Of a DNA stretch of 64,000 nt, positions 11,381-21,267 are shown piece after piece. The translations under genes and the position numbers were made by a program. The stretch's first letter is position 1. Each line of letters begins with the position of its first letter. The DNA comes from Metridium senile. Lineage: Eukaryota > Cnidaria > Anthozoa > Actiniaria > Metridiidae. Location of the stretch: positions 7,195,961-7,259,960 of the forward strand of contig OX459108.1 in assembly GCA_949775045.1 (NCBI GenBank). The letters are read 5' to 3'. The notes beneath the pieces are model-generated. The model had not been told where the DNA came from, ran no database searches, and saw only the letters and a program-made list of their open reading frames with translations.

Positions 11381-11525
11381 ATAGCTGTTATTACAGTTAT
11401 ATGCAAATGATTTCAAACAATGGATTTAAATTGAGGCTTTCGGGCAAACCTATTGTTTTCTCCCGAAAGCCTCCACTTCAACCCATTGTTCAAAATCATT
11501 TGCATATAACTGTAATAACAGCTAT
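11381..11525. mobile_element. Foldback MITE with octamer in both arms
   Basis: Arms of about 65 bp ('atagctgttattacagttat' and complement) are almost perfectly inverted around a short loop. Each arm contains ATGCAAAT, an octamer-type motif. No TIR-type end sequence is recognised. Confidence 0.8.
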
Positions 11526-12511
11526 TTCAATCCCTCAGAATCCCTTCTGTTCAGTAGCCCGAGTAATCGCTCACAGAGCGTCTAGTTTCCATTTAATCTA
11601 ATTTTAAAGTAGGTCTATAATTATTTTTCTATTTATTTTAACTTCTACTCTAAATTCAAAAGCCACTCGAATAGCATTGCAGCATTTCACTGCAAAAACT
11701 TATAGTATCATCATTTCTAACACTTAACTAAATAAGTGAGAGTAACCACATGAGCTCCTTGAGCTCCTTTAATTTTTGTCGATAAAAGAAAAACCTGCTT
11801 TCGGCGCTGCTATTCCGTGCGCGCGCGCATCACTTTCCCGCCGAAATCTAACAGCCAATCAGTATCGCGATGGGCACGTTGTACGGACGTGCGCGCCCGC
11901 GATCCTACGTGGTGTCCATGAAAAATCAACTCGATGGGTTACCATTTTTTCTTAAGTATGGTGCTCCGCTTGCGCGGGCCTTCGGCCCGCGCGGAGCTCC
12001 GCTATAAATGTAGGTTTCATAATGATATAAGCCCATGAAACAAAGACCTATTTAATAAAGTATAACCAAGACAAAAATGGTTGCACATGCTAAAAACCTA
12101 TGGATTGGAAGATGTATTTTATTTAAAAATATAAAAACACAAAATTGTAGATACGTTATTGTTATTTTTAGTATGAATTTTAACATTTTAACAGATTAAG
12201 TCTTATATAAAATTGAGACAATGAACTTCTGTTGAAAAAGAAAAAGTTAATTTAATGATAAAATCATTGTTTAACTAAGCAAGAAATGTATAAATATTGA
12301 TCTATTTGTTCAATATTCTGATCCACATTGTTTTTTTCATCAGGTATATAGCTATTTTATACTATTACATTATTTTGTTGAATACATTGAAAATATTTGA
12401 AATGAAACAAAATTGACTTTCTTTTAAAATTTCTGAAATTGCAGTCAGGATTCATTATTATCAATTTTTTACGTTTGTCTCTGACTTGTGCCACAACCAC
12501 AACCGCCATTA
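11526..12511. other. Spacer with GC-rich island and strong hairpin
   Basis: The stretch 11800-12006 is much more GC- and CpG-rich than its surroundings. At 11963-11997 it forms a very stable hairpin: GCTCCGC/GCGGAGC enclosing GCGCGGGCC/GGCCCGCGC with TTC between. The flanking DNA is AT-rich and gene-free. Confidence 0.5.
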
Positions 12512-12545
12512 CTGATGAAGGTCCGTGATAATGGACCGAAACGTC
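12512..12545 (+). ncRNA. Hammerhead-ribozyme-like core
   Basis: CTGATGA is followed by a hairpin GGTCC-(8 nt)-GGACC, then GAAAC and GTC. These are the conserved hammerhead elements in the right order: CUGANGA, stem II, GAAA, cleavage triplet. Stem I is weak, and stem III has no loop because ACGT is self-complementary, so activity could only be expected in a dimer, if at all. Hammerhead motifs are known in Penelope-like elements, and other loci here share the hairpin-GAAACG pattern. Confidence 0.4.
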
Positions 12546-13308
12546 TACTCTTGACTTTCTTTGTTTGTCTATTAAAAATTAATTTTTAACACCTCAATTG
12601 CTACTGTATGACTGTCTTTATCCATGGAGCTATTTAAAATCTAGCCAAGCATAATTTAGTAAAACTTGGCATGTCATTGGCTGATACTGTATTGCATATA
12701 TAAACTATAAAGCAATGATGGAACCTCACCAAATCCAGGGTTGAAAAGGGTGGAAGGAAAGAATAGTTCCAGTATTGCTGGGATTTTGTACAGCTCTCTG
12801 AGTAATGAAATAGCTTTGCAATATTTTTTTTCTCCCCTTACAATAGTGCAGGGTTTTTTTCTTATTCCATTTGTTCTGCACGCAATCTTTTTTTCAAATT
12901 CACAGTAATAAAGAGCCGGTTCAATCACGAATAACATAGACTGAATTACAGAAACTTTAAAAACATGATACTAGCAGTATTTTATTCGATTGTTTAGTTT
13001 GCTGTGGCCAGATTTAGACTTGACCTATTTGTATTTGTATCTATCCTATTTGTATCTGAGCCCCACCTGATGAAGGGGTATCACTTAAAATAAATTAGGT
13101 TAACCATGGGATTTCTAACGTTAATTACGTTATGGTAAGTACTCACTGCAATAATTCAAAAACATCTCGAAATATATAGCCTGTAATTATATGTAGGTGA
13201 TTCAGGCGAGATATAAGAAGCATTCCACTGTAGCGTGTAATGGTTACAAAGGCGATTTAATGTCAAGGTGACGAGTTGCTACACAGACTTGTTTAAAACA
13301 GACGCACA
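12546..13308. other. Upstream region of the transporter gene
   Basis: No gene. A good splice donor (TATG|GTAAGT) near 13135-13140 and the acceptor TTTTCACAG directly before the start codon region at about 13409 suggest a non-coding first exon and a 5'-UTR intron for the gene at 13420. The promoter itself is not identified. Confidence 0.35.
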
Positions 13309-13344
13309 CTTGCGACTTGCGACTTGCGACTTGCGACGTGCGAC
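13309..13344 (+). repeat. 8-bp tandem repeat (TTGCGACT), about 4.5 units
   Basis: Units of TTGCGACT with one ACGTGCGACT variant, just upstream of the transporter gene inside its presumed 5' intron. Confidence 0.85.
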
Positions 13345-13419
13345 TATGTTGCACCGCGACTTTTAATGTTGTAGGGTAACCGTTAGTTAATTATTGTTCT
13401 TTTCACAGCTAAAAATAAC

Positions 13420-15193
13420 ATGGGTAAAAAAGATATCATGAACCTACTGTGCTGCGTCGAGTCGGAGGGAGAATCAAAATCGCTTTTAACGGATGAAGAA
13501 CCGAAGAAAAACTCCGAAACCTTCAAAGTCAAGTTGTCTTATGTGTTATTATTTGGAGGATTGGCACTGACTAATTATCTACCTGTTTACTTCAAACAGT
13601 TGGGAATGAGTAATTTCGACGTTGGAATATTATCAAGTCTTTCGCCTTTCGTGTGTTTCATCGCTGCACCGTTTTGGGGAAGCATCTCAGATCTAACAGG
13701 TAGGTCCAGGTCCAGGTCCAGGTCCAGGTCCAGGTCCAGGTCCAGGTCCAGGTCCAGGTCCAGGTCCAGGTCCAGGTCCAGGTCCAGGTCCAGGTCCAGG
13801 TCCAGGTCCAGGTCCAGGTCGCTTAAAAGATTGGTCGTTAAAAGAGTCAAATATATATACTAAAAAATCTTATCAATGTTTATGTCTATTTTAAGGACAC
13901 CACAAGATTATACTTTGCATAACTGTTGCTTTCTATACAATGCTAATTCTGGCGACATATCCATTCAGTTTGATGGACAGCAAGATGTCAATGCAAGCAA
14001 TTGCGATTTCAAATACTTCATTACACTTTAATGGAACTGTGAGCACATGTAAGGATTGCGTGACCGTTGCTGGGAATGATTCATCGTTAAGCTCCGGGCT
14101 TATGTCAATGCAAGCAATTGCAATTTCAAATACTTCTAAACACTTTAATGAAACTGTGAAAACTTGTAAGGATTGTGTGATTGGTGATGTAAATCATAAG
14201 TCATGGAATGATTGGCCGTTAAGCTCCGGTATTTCCTTCCCAATCCTTAGTAAACAAGTAAAATTCTGGTTGCTGTTTGTCATATTGTGCATCGCGTATT
14301 TCTTCAAGTCAGCAATGACGCCAATCCTGGACAGAACTGTGATTTCCATGGCTACCGATATTGATTATGGAAAACTGAGGCTGTGGGGTGCTTTTGGTGT
14401 TGGAATTTTCGGCTTCCTGTCTGGTTTCGCTGCAAACGAAGGAAAAATAGAAATTGAAGTGAATGAGAAGGCCAATTTTCTGTGGTCGTTTCTTATGTTT
14501 TTGGTGCTGAACATTTTAGGGTTTTTAGTTTGTCTAAATTTCAAAAGCACCAAAGGACTGAAAAAAACCTCCAACATGGTACTATCCGACGTTCCGTTTA
14601 TGCTCGCCCAGCCTCGCATCTTGCTTTTTACTGCCGTTGTTCTCATAATGGGCATCAGTAGCGGTGTTATTGAGTTGTTGTTGTTAGTCTTTCTAAAAGA
14701 CCTCGGAGGCTCGCAAACGCTCATGGGAATATCCATGACGGTTTACTGCTCGTCCGAAATAGTTTTCTTCTCATTGTCAGGGAGAATGATACGTCTCCTT
14801 GGCAACGATAAGATATTGTTTGTATCTTTGTTCTTGTATATAGTGCGGTTGATAGCCTACTCATACTTACAGAACCCCTGGTTAGTACTCCCCATAGAAC
14901 CCCTCCATGGGATTACATTTGCTGCAATGTGGGCTTCCTGTGTATCATACGCCACAGGTATTTCTCCACCGGAAATGCTGACTACAGTTATAGGCCTTAT
15001 GACGGGTATTTTTGCAGGGTTGGGCAAGGGACTTGGCGGTGCATTAGGTGGTATAGTCTACCAATATTATGGCCCTAGGGTACTATTTAGGGCATGTGCT
15101 GTGATGTGTGGCGTAGGAGTGGTCCTGCATGTTTATGCCGTAACGGTTTTGAAGCAGCCAGTAAGAGATGATAAGAGTTCAGATAATAGTTAA
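13420..15193 (+). CDS. MFSD6-like major facilitator transporter, two exons
   Basis: Exons 13420-13699 and 13896-15193 join in phase 1 (CAG|GTAGGT, TTTTAAG|GA) to encode 525 residues. The join restores the continuous MFS core around the first cytoplasmic loop (GSISDLTG-HHK), with many hydrophobic helices to the C-terminus and the block DYGKLRLWGAFG near residue 245, typical of MFSD6-type (MFS_1-like) proteins. The cytosolic N-terminus carries an acidic dileucine motif, E18-S-K-S-L22-L23, a known endolysosomal sorting signal. The large non-cytosolic loop (about residues 124-204) contains a tandem duplication with five N-glycosylation sequons (N133, N139, N154, N172, N178) and paired Cys in each copy. 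Substrate unknown. Family call confident, substrate not. Confidence 0.9.
13702..13820 (+). repeat. Intronic hexanucleotide tract (AGGTCC)n
   Basis: About 19-20 nearly perfect AGGTCC units begin immediately after the transporter's splice donor and fill more than half of the 196-bp intron. Every unit contains an AG-GT pseudo-donor. In the exon 1 frame the tract reads as a Ser-Arg dipeptide run ending at a stop near 13861, so intron retention would give a truncated 147-residue protein. Confidence 0.95.
13985..14230 (+). repeat. Tandem duplication inside transporter exon 2
   Basis: A unit of about 120 bp starting at 13985 is repeated at 14105. The encoded blocks both start MSMQAIAISNTS and contain TCKDCV and LSSG. 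The copies differ by several substitutions and a 6-bp insertion, and remain in frame. Confidence 0.9.
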
Positions 15194-15439
15194 ATGGGTT
15201 GATTTGTGGTCGCAAATAAAGGTCACATCATTAACTTTTTAATAACGTAACATAGTAAATATTGAAGGTTTTTTCTCGATTATTTGACATTGATGTGCTA
15301 ACGATGTAGTGGATAAAAAAATATTATATACTGCACAATTTCGCGGAATATCTAGCAGTATAATGGTTTTATATCCTGGAGAAAAATACTTGTTAATCAT
15401 TATCGGTAAATCATCCTGCTACAGGGTCTACAGACTTAT

Positions 15440-15528
15440 AAGTGTTACTTCAGTAACTCTAGCGCATTTGTATAAAGGGTTTCTCGCTTGATGGACATAC
15501 ATGCAATCGTCAATGAACATTTATAAAT
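15440..15528 (+). repeat. Dispersed repeat, second copy (partner 6292-6390)
   Basis: Matches 6292-6390 including 'aaagggtttctcgcttgatg' and 'catacatgcaatcgtcaatg'. It lies about 250 bp downstream of the transporter stop. Nothing else is recognisable between 15194 and 15700. Confidence 0.75.
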
Positions 15529-15699
15529 CACACCAGATGCTGCTTAAATACAAAACAACAAAGAAAAGTTTGATTCTAATAACTTTTTAATTGCTTAATT
15601 ACTGTCAGTATGTTCGTCGTACTCAATTTGTAGTTGATAATTATCCGTGGAAGCTGAAATTTTACACGAGTCGTCACAGCAAGAACAGAGATTGGTACA

Positions 15700-16195
15700 G
15701 TTAAAGACCCATGGTCACTTACCGGCATGCTTTGCGTTGTTTATTTTGATTTGAATGGCATAATTCATTCGCTGTCAGCTATATTACGAGTAAACGAATA
15801 AAAGAAAACGCTAAACAATTGGTGGTATACCGAGTGATATCAACTAGATAAAAAGCCTATCCTAGTCATGAAGATATCATTGATATCACACATGTGTGAT
15901 ATCACTCTCAACCAATCAACTTTCAAAATATATATATATTTTTTCAATCTGTTATATAATAAACAGAACATTACATGTGCGCTTGGAGATATGAATTTTA
16001 TCTTCTCGTGTTGAAAAGATAACCCACTCGTTCGCTGCGCTCACTCGTGGGATATCTTATCAACACTCGAAGATAAAATTCATATCTCCGCGCGCCCATG
16101 TAATATCCTCTATATGTGCGATTTTCATGGTCCACGAAATTCTTTCGCGCAGTGCATGCTTGTTAGTGACAAAGGGTCTTTAAAACCCGATTTTC
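15700..16195 (-). repeat. Segment duplicated at 61520-61760, with leader-exon-like donor
   Basis: Blocks 'cacttaccggcatgctttgc' near 15716 and 'gcgattttcatgg' with 'tctttcgcgc' near 16118-16150 recur at 61520-61760. On the minus strand the first block reads GCATGCCG|GTAAGTG, a good splice donor, so the duplicated unit resembles a promoter plus 5' exon. Copy 1 is interrupted by the palindrome at 15970-16105. Confidence 0.6.
15970..16105. mobile_element. Foldback MITE
   Basis: Arms 'acatgtgcgcttggagatat' and 'atatctccgcgcgcccatgt' extend inwards through 'gaattttatctt'. The centre carries 'actcgttcgctgcgctcact'. No ORF. It is inserted in the duplicated segment 15700-16195. Confidence 0.8.
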
Positions 16196-16262
16196 GGCAA
16201 TGACATCTATTGTTTGCGCATCTGTTCTGTTCATCTGGTCCATTCGTCATCAATAATCTTTG

Positions 16263-17002
16263 ACCCCGAATACACGGATCCGGATACTTCTGAAACCGCA
16301 TACTTTTTGATGCGAGTCGGCCTATCGTCTACACGAATCCAGTGAATCCGGTCACCGAAACCGCATACTTTTGAATTGGAAACGATAAATGGCTGCCTAT
16401 TGAGAAACGCATTGAATTTAAAATACTTTTGCTCACTTTTAAAGTATTACATCAAATGGCCCCTTCATACCTGTGTGACCTGATCAGCTCTTATGTCCCT
16501 TCTCGTTCTCTAAGATCTTCGTCCTCAAATTTTTTGGTTAAAAATCCTTTTAATCTTAAATCATATGGAAAAAGGTCTTTTTCTTCTGCTGCGCCAGAGT
16601 TGTGGAATACTCTCCCAGCTGATTTAAGAATGTGTGATTCTCTTTCTTCTTTTAAGAGCAAACTTAAGACTTGGCTTTTTACGCAGGCATTTTAAATCAC
16701 CTAATCACCATTATACATCAGAACTTTGTTTTTATCATTTTATTTGGAATATTTTTATATAGTAAAGATCTAATGTTGTTGAATTGAGTTGAATTGCATT
16801 AATTGATTTTAGTTGGAATATATAAACAAATGTTGTATAAAGTCATATCATCATATTTTTAAAGTTGTATAAAGTGTTCATTTATATCTAAATTGCACAA
16901 TTTAACTTAAAAATTTTAAACGTTTTTTCAATTACTTTATTATCCTGTATAATCATGTAAAGCGTTGTTGAACGTGAGGATTTTGACGCTATATAAAACA
17001 TA

Positions 17003-17086
<84 letters not shown>

Positions 17087-17153
17087 AGGATTCGTGTGGA
17101 CGCAAATATTTCTATGAGGTTTCAGCCGGATCGGATTCGTGTAGACGAGGCCT
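16263..17153. mobile_element. MITE family D, copy 1, split by a LINE insertion
   Basis: The family D signature (GTCTACACGAATCC ends, 'gaaaccgcatactttttgatgcg' internally) is present at 16263-16377 and resumes at about 17086-17153. The intervening DNA is the LINE fragment at 16378-17085. Intact copies nearby (17172-17370, 17771-17967) show what the uninterrupted element looks like, about 197 bp. Confidence 0.85.
16378..17085 (+). pseudogene. 5'-truncated CR1/L2-type LINE, C-terminal end of ORF2
   Basis: The frame from about 16378 to the stop at 16693-16695 encodes the conserved C-terminal tail of non-LTR retrotransposon ORF2: WLPIEKRIEFKILLLTFK, then APSYL, RSLRSS, YGKRSFSSAAPELWNTLP and a final FKSKLKTWLF. 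This is about 105 residues; the reverse transcriptase and endonuclease are absent. A 3' UTR and a long (ATT)n tail at about 17003-17084 follow, as in CR1/L2-like elements. Typical dead-on-arrival 5' truncation. Confidence 0.88.
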
Positions 17154-17171
17154 TTATTTAAACTGAACATT

Positions 17172-17370
17172 TAGACCCCGTCTACACGGATCCGGATAGT
17201 TTTGAAACCGCATACTTTTTGATGCGAATCGGCCTATCGTCCACACGAATCCAGTGAATCCGGACACCGAAACCGCATACTTTTACTTGAATCCTCCGGA
17301 TACGCGGATTCGTGTGGACGCAAATATTTCTATGCGGTTTCAGCCGGATCGGATTCGTGTAGACGAGGCC
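17172..17370. mobile_element. MITE family D, copy 2
   Basis: About 197 bp from CCCCGTCTACACGGATCC to GGATTCGTGTAGACGAGGCC. The 'cggattcgtgt..gacg' motif recurs internally in both orientations. It lies only 18 bp after copy 1. Confidence 0.88.
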
Positions 17371-17517
17371 TAAGCTGAACATTCAAACAGATTCTATTAA
17401 AAGCAAAATTCTTTACATAAGTGCCTAATTTATTCTGTTCTATTATACATAATCACTGCATGTAGCATGTATTGTTTTACTAAAATACTCGATCTTTTAT
17501 TTGATTAAAAAATCACT

Positions 17518-17560
17518 TGATAATGACATCAGACGATGTCGAAACGTTGTGAAACCAACT
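17518..17560 (+). repeat. Penelope-type hairpin with GAAACG
   Basis: TTGATAATGACATC-AGAC-GATGTC followed by GAAACGTTG: a 6-bp stem directly preceding GAAACG, as at 5138-5225, 12512-12545 and 44305-44345. No coding remnant is attached here. Confidence 0.45.
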
Positions 17561-17636
17561 TAGCATTGGTGTTTATTTTAATGTTAATATCTTAAGCTAA
17601 ACTTATCAATCTTCTTTATTATACCTTTTTGCTTTA

Positions 17637-18131
17637 CCACTATTTTCGACTTCTTGCGCTTTAAAAACAATAGGTGAGATGAAAAATTGTACGGAATGTG
17701 AACATCTTTAGAAGTTGAACAAAAGATGCTTGTATTTCATTGTTATAATTAACGAGTGGGGCCAAACTAAGGCCCCGTTTACACGAATCCGGATACTTTT
17801 GAAACCGCATACTTTTTGATGCGAATCGGCCTATCGTCCACACGAATCCATTGAACCGGTCACCGAAACCGCATACTTTTACTTGAATCCTCCGGATACG
17901 CGGATTCGTGTGGACGCAAATATTTCTATGCGGTTTCAGCCGGATCGGATTCGTGTAGACGAGGCCTAATGCGCAACACTTGCGTATGTTGAAATTATGA
18001 CCCGACTACAACTATTGTTCAACAACAATGAAATACAAGCATCTTTTGCTCAAAATCTAAAGATGTTCACATTCCGTACAATCTTTCATCTCACCTATTG
18101 TTTTAAAAGCGCAAGAAGTCGAAAATAGTGG
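17637..18131. mobile_element. TA-flanked MITE with nested family D element
   Basis: The ends are CCACTATTTTCGACTTCTTG and its exact complement, flanked by TA (17635-17636, 18132-18133). Arms extend over 100 bp ('atctttagaagttgaacaaaagatgc' region). The central insertion at 17771-17967 is MITE D copy 3, so this element is the older of the two. Confidence 0.88.
17771..17967. mobile_element. MITE family D, copy 3
   Basis: Closely matches copy 2, starting GCCCCGTTTACACGAATCC and ending GTGTAGACGAGGCC. It is nested in the TA-flanked MITE at 17637-18131. Confidence 0.88.
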
Positions 18132-18603
18132 TAAATCAAAAAGGTCTAGCTATTCCATCCAAATCGACGGCCATCTGGTTGTCACAAACTAGGACTACAT
18201 ACACTGTCATTATTCCAAACTAGCATATTGTAGTGACCACGTAGAATTGCCTCATAACGTGCACTCTGTATTGTAGTCACAGCTAGAGTGCGAAGTAGAT
18301 AGGCAACAGACACTGAAGTCCTATGCTATTTTTAAGGCGTTACCCAAAGCTGTGTAAGAAGACATCGTTTCACTGGTAATAATCATCTTGTGATTTATCT
18401 TGGTCAAATTGCTAGTGCTCTAAGTAGCGGCAGCACTACCTGCCTTCCCACACTTAAACTAATACACATTGTTTCACGGGTTAATGAGAACAACTTAAAA
18501 AAATAAATAAATAAATAAATAAATAAACAAATAAATAAATAAAAAAACTAGGTAATAATTGTTTTTATTTAGTCACTATTTAGTCACTTGACCAGAAGCA
18601 AAT
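18132..18603. other. Spacer with (AAAT)n and left part of a family A MITE
   Basis: No gene. (AAAT)n runs at 18500-18545. The last 55 bp ('gtttttatttagtcactatt') match the left half of MITE family A, whose right half resumes after the Harbinger element at 21486. Confidence 0.6.
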
Positions 18604-18743
18604 AGACATGTTTCGCATAAGGACACTGATTAGTGGCCGGTCCACTATTTGGAAACAACACCCACTAAATATGCTAATAAGGTACAATGGCACGTGCAAC
18701 TATTGTTTTAATCAGAAAAAAGAACCATTGACTATTGTTCTTA

Positions 18744-18997
18744 CAGGGCAAAGCCCAAAAGTGTGACCGCAGATAATTTATTCACATTCTTTTGACATGT
18801 TTGTCTGTAGCTGCTTTGGATTCAAATGGACTTCATTCTAGCTATTTTAACCTCAAAATTCATCTGAAGATTGACATCATTCTTGTCTTGTGATTCACAG
18901 TGAGAAATGTTGACATTTAATCTAGAGAAGTTGATTGAAAAGATGTAGAGAAAATATGAATAAATTATCGCGGGTCATACTTTTGGGCTTTGCGCTG
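18744..18997. mobile_element. TA-flanked MITE nested in the Harbinger element
   Basis: The ends CAGGGCAAAGCCCAAAAGTG and (complement) CACTTTTGGGC-type with GCGCTG lie within TA/TA. Subterminal 'ataatttattcacat' and 'atgaataaattat' are inverted. It is 254 bp and lies between the left TIR and the 3' end of the transposase gene, so it need not disrupt transposition genes. Confidence 0.8.
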
Positions 18998-19031
18998 TAA
19001 TTTGTATACGTAACTTTTTATCGTCATTTTG

Positions 19032-20243
19032 CTAGTCACATGTGATCAGACAAAAAATATACACAAATAAATAATTTTGTGGCCGGATTGACTTAGTGCA
19101 TATAACGATTAATATTAGTCTACTGCTAGATCTGTTCAAACAGGACAACATGTCCAAAAATGTACAAAGTTCTACGACTATGGGCTGAAACCAGCGAGGA
19201 TGGCGCCAGATAGTGCTTATAGCTCGATAGGTTTTAACGTGTTTGATGGTATGTTCGACCATAATACGGCACTTGGATAACTTTTGATTAAAACTTCTCG
19301 CTCTTCTCTGATCGGCCCTTGCCATCCGACGGATCTGTGTAGTTCGAAAAGGTGTAACTAAAGGGGGCCTATCTGCGTACCCTTTATCAGCTAAAAGAAA
19401 TACATCTCCAGGCATATCATAATTAGTCCCAGGACCAACCCTTTCCATTAAAATAAAGTTTCCAGCATCATTGATCGATCCCAAAAAACCAGCTTGTAAA
19501 TAAACAATGTTTCCTAGATTGTCAATAATCAATTGTGTATTCATCAAATGATAATGTCGATGACCACTGTAAAATTGCCATTGTGGTTCTGCCTCGGGCC
19601 TATATATCTCCTGTGGAGTTCCATCTATACAGCCTACAGCATTCGGGAATTCTCTCCAGTTTCTTCGAAGTGCATTCCACTCAGCAATTGTTGTCCAAAC
19701 AACCTGGTTATGAAAATATCTCCATAAAATTGATATAACTCTGTGAATTGTCGCACAGACGGTTGAGGGGCTTATATCAAATATGAGAGCAAGTGTGTCC
19801 AAGCACGGATATTTTCGAAGCCACATTATTGTCAACAACACTTGATTTACATTATTGAGCACGCACCTACGTCGTCTTTGTCTTATCAAGCCACGCCTAT
19901 TAACCCTGGACAAGCCTCGTGATATATGTTCAGCTATTTCTTCTAAGGTTTCTGGTAATTCACCTGTGTTTAGCCAGAACAAGTACCTTTGATGTCGTAT
20001 TCTTGCAAAAAAGTCAGCGCCTCTAAATTGAAAACCATGAAATGTAGGATCAAGACGTTGCATTAATGAGCATTGTGCAGATTGGAGGGGCGTTACAAAT
20101 GTTACGAGAAACATTAGAATAGGAATAATACATCGTAGATAATGAAGTTGACGAGAGCGATCAGCAAGTGGCATTGGAATAGGGACCACCATATTCAACA
20201 GTACACAGGACAGTAGAATAAGTCGTCGCAACAATCTGTCCAT
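19032..20243 (-). CDS. Harbinger (HARBI1-like) DDE transposase
   Basis: A single 403-codon frame. The catalytic triad is intact: D207 in GCIDGTP, D286 in LLADKGYADRP and E330 in RIMVEHTIKHVK, with RPEAEPQWQFYSGHRHYH between the first two, the hallmark DDE_Tnp_4/HARBI1 arrangement. A helix-turn-helix-like segment lies at about residues 146-171 (ALIFDISPSTVCATIHRVI). The hydrophobic N-terminus (residues 1-55) is unusual and could indicate that the true start is internal or that an upstream intron exists. In PIF/Harbinger elements this endonuclease works with the accessory SANT/Myb-like protein, here the divergent gene 219 bp away. Confidence 0.92.
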   Translation of the reverse strand: MDRLLRRLILLSCVLLNMVVPIPMPLADRSRQLHYLRCIIPILMFLVTFVTPLQSAQCSLMQRLDPTFHGFQFRGADFFARIRHQRYLFWLNTGELPETLEEIAEHISRGLSRVNRRGLIRQRRRRCVLNNVNQVLLTIMWLRKYPCLDTLALIFDISPSTVCATIHRVISILWRYFHNQVVWTTIAEWNALRRNWREFPNAVGCIDGTPQEIYRPEAEPQWQFYSGHRHYHLMNTQLIIDNLGNIVYLQAGFLGSINDAGNFILMERVGPGTNYDMPGDVFLLADKGYADRPPLVTPFRTTQIRRMARADQRRARSFNQKLSKCRIMVEHTIKHVKTYRAISTIWRHPRWFQPIVVELCTFLDMLSCLNRSSSRLILIVICTKSIRPQNYLFVYIFCLITCD

Positions 20244-20462
20244 GTCTTTATAAGCATTGACTGCATTAAAAAGAGCAAATGTAGTTACATATTTTTAACA
20301 ATGTCACATTAAAAACAATAAGTGATTTCATTTTACTCTATGCACGGGACACTGCATTGTTTTACAACACAATAATCATAGAGTGGTCTCAATTAGTGTC
20401 CTCTATAAATACTGCATACTTCCCACTACTTAAAGTGTGATCGGTACATTGCTAGCGTAATC
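20244..20462. promoter_or_regulatory. Divergent promoter between the two Harbinger genes
   Basis: The 219-bp gap separates head-to-head start codons. TATAAAT at 20404-20410 lies about 53 bp before the plus-strand ATG, an appropriate distance for a short leader. No equally placed TATA box is obvious for the transposase. Confidence 0.6.
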
Positions 20463-21267
20463 ATGGCTCAACTTTGGCGTCCATTTGATTATGACGAGGA
20501 CGAAGACCAAGCTACAGGAATACAAAGTAAGTATGTCAATGTAGAATCATGAGAAATGATATATTGCATTGCCTTCAAGTTCTGCACTTTAAAATAGTTT
20601 CATTTATATACATCAGTCATCACGTTTTCATTCTTCAGTTTCAGGTAAACCAGATCAGAAGAAGACCCGTTGTAGTGTAACTCCAGAAGAAGAGAACATT
20701 GTCTTAGCGGCGTACAAAACCTGCACTGGTGGGTGGAACGAAATGATTCAATTTGTACAAAGTAAAGTTGAAGAGATAAAAAGTGGAGATGTCATGAAGC
20801 AGTCCAAGATCAGAGAGTATTATAGAATGGCATCTGACAAATCAGCGATAAAAAGAATACAACGGATTATCAACAAGAAGGCGGAGAAAGTGAAAGACAA
20901 TGAATTACCATCTACAAGCAGCGGCATGATTCAATCTGACAGCATGGCCAATTCCATCAAGAGAGCGAAAGTGCGATACAGCCAAAAAGCTACACCAGAG
21001 GAAAGAAAACAGCAGAAACTGGATTTAATGAGCTTGGAAGATAGCTGTAGTTCGGACGATCTGAACGACAAAACGATGTTGCCTGAGGTGAACAAAGACA
21101 TGGCGCAGGAATCTAAGCCGTCGGGAGTATCAAAGAAAAGGAAGAGAAACCGAGGAAAGGCCGCCAAAGAGTCTCATGAAGCACACACCAAAATGTGTGA
21201 GCGCGCTATGGGCATGATGGACAAAATATCTAAAGTTTTAGAGAAATTTGAATCTGAAAGCGACTAG
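20463..21267 (+). CDS. Harbinger accessory (SANT/Myb-like) protein, two exons
   Basis: Exon 20463-20526 (ending CAAA|GTAAGT) joins an exon starting at 20639 (CTTCAG|TT) in phase 1, giving 230 residues. A second acceptor 6 bp further on (TTTCAG|GT) is also in frame. The N-terminus is acidic. A putative three-helix SANT/Myb-like segment follows (TPEEENIVLAAY, GGWNEMIQFV, SKIREYYRMA), then a Lys/Arg-rich stretch with possible nuclear localisation signals (KKRKRNRGK) and a C-terminal amphipathic helix. In Harbinger transposons the second ORF brings the transposase to the nucleus and the TIRs; that role is inferred from position and composition. Confidence 0.82.

Noticed and set aside
11740..11880. 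CpG-rich stretch as a CpG-island promoter
   Set aside because: Short, associated with a repeat-like hairpin, and no gene starts nearby.
13058..13095. Second hammerhead core (CTGATGA near 13069)
   Set aside because: CTGATGA is present but there is no stem II of the right type and no following GAAA.
13587..13850. Leu-Asp repeat ORF and Arg-Ser extension of transporter exon 1
   Set aside because: Both come from the intronic AGGTCC tract. Splicing at 13699/13896 restores the transporter frame.
16940..17170. Asn-rich ORF
   Set aside because: Produced by the (ATT)n tail of the LINE fragment.
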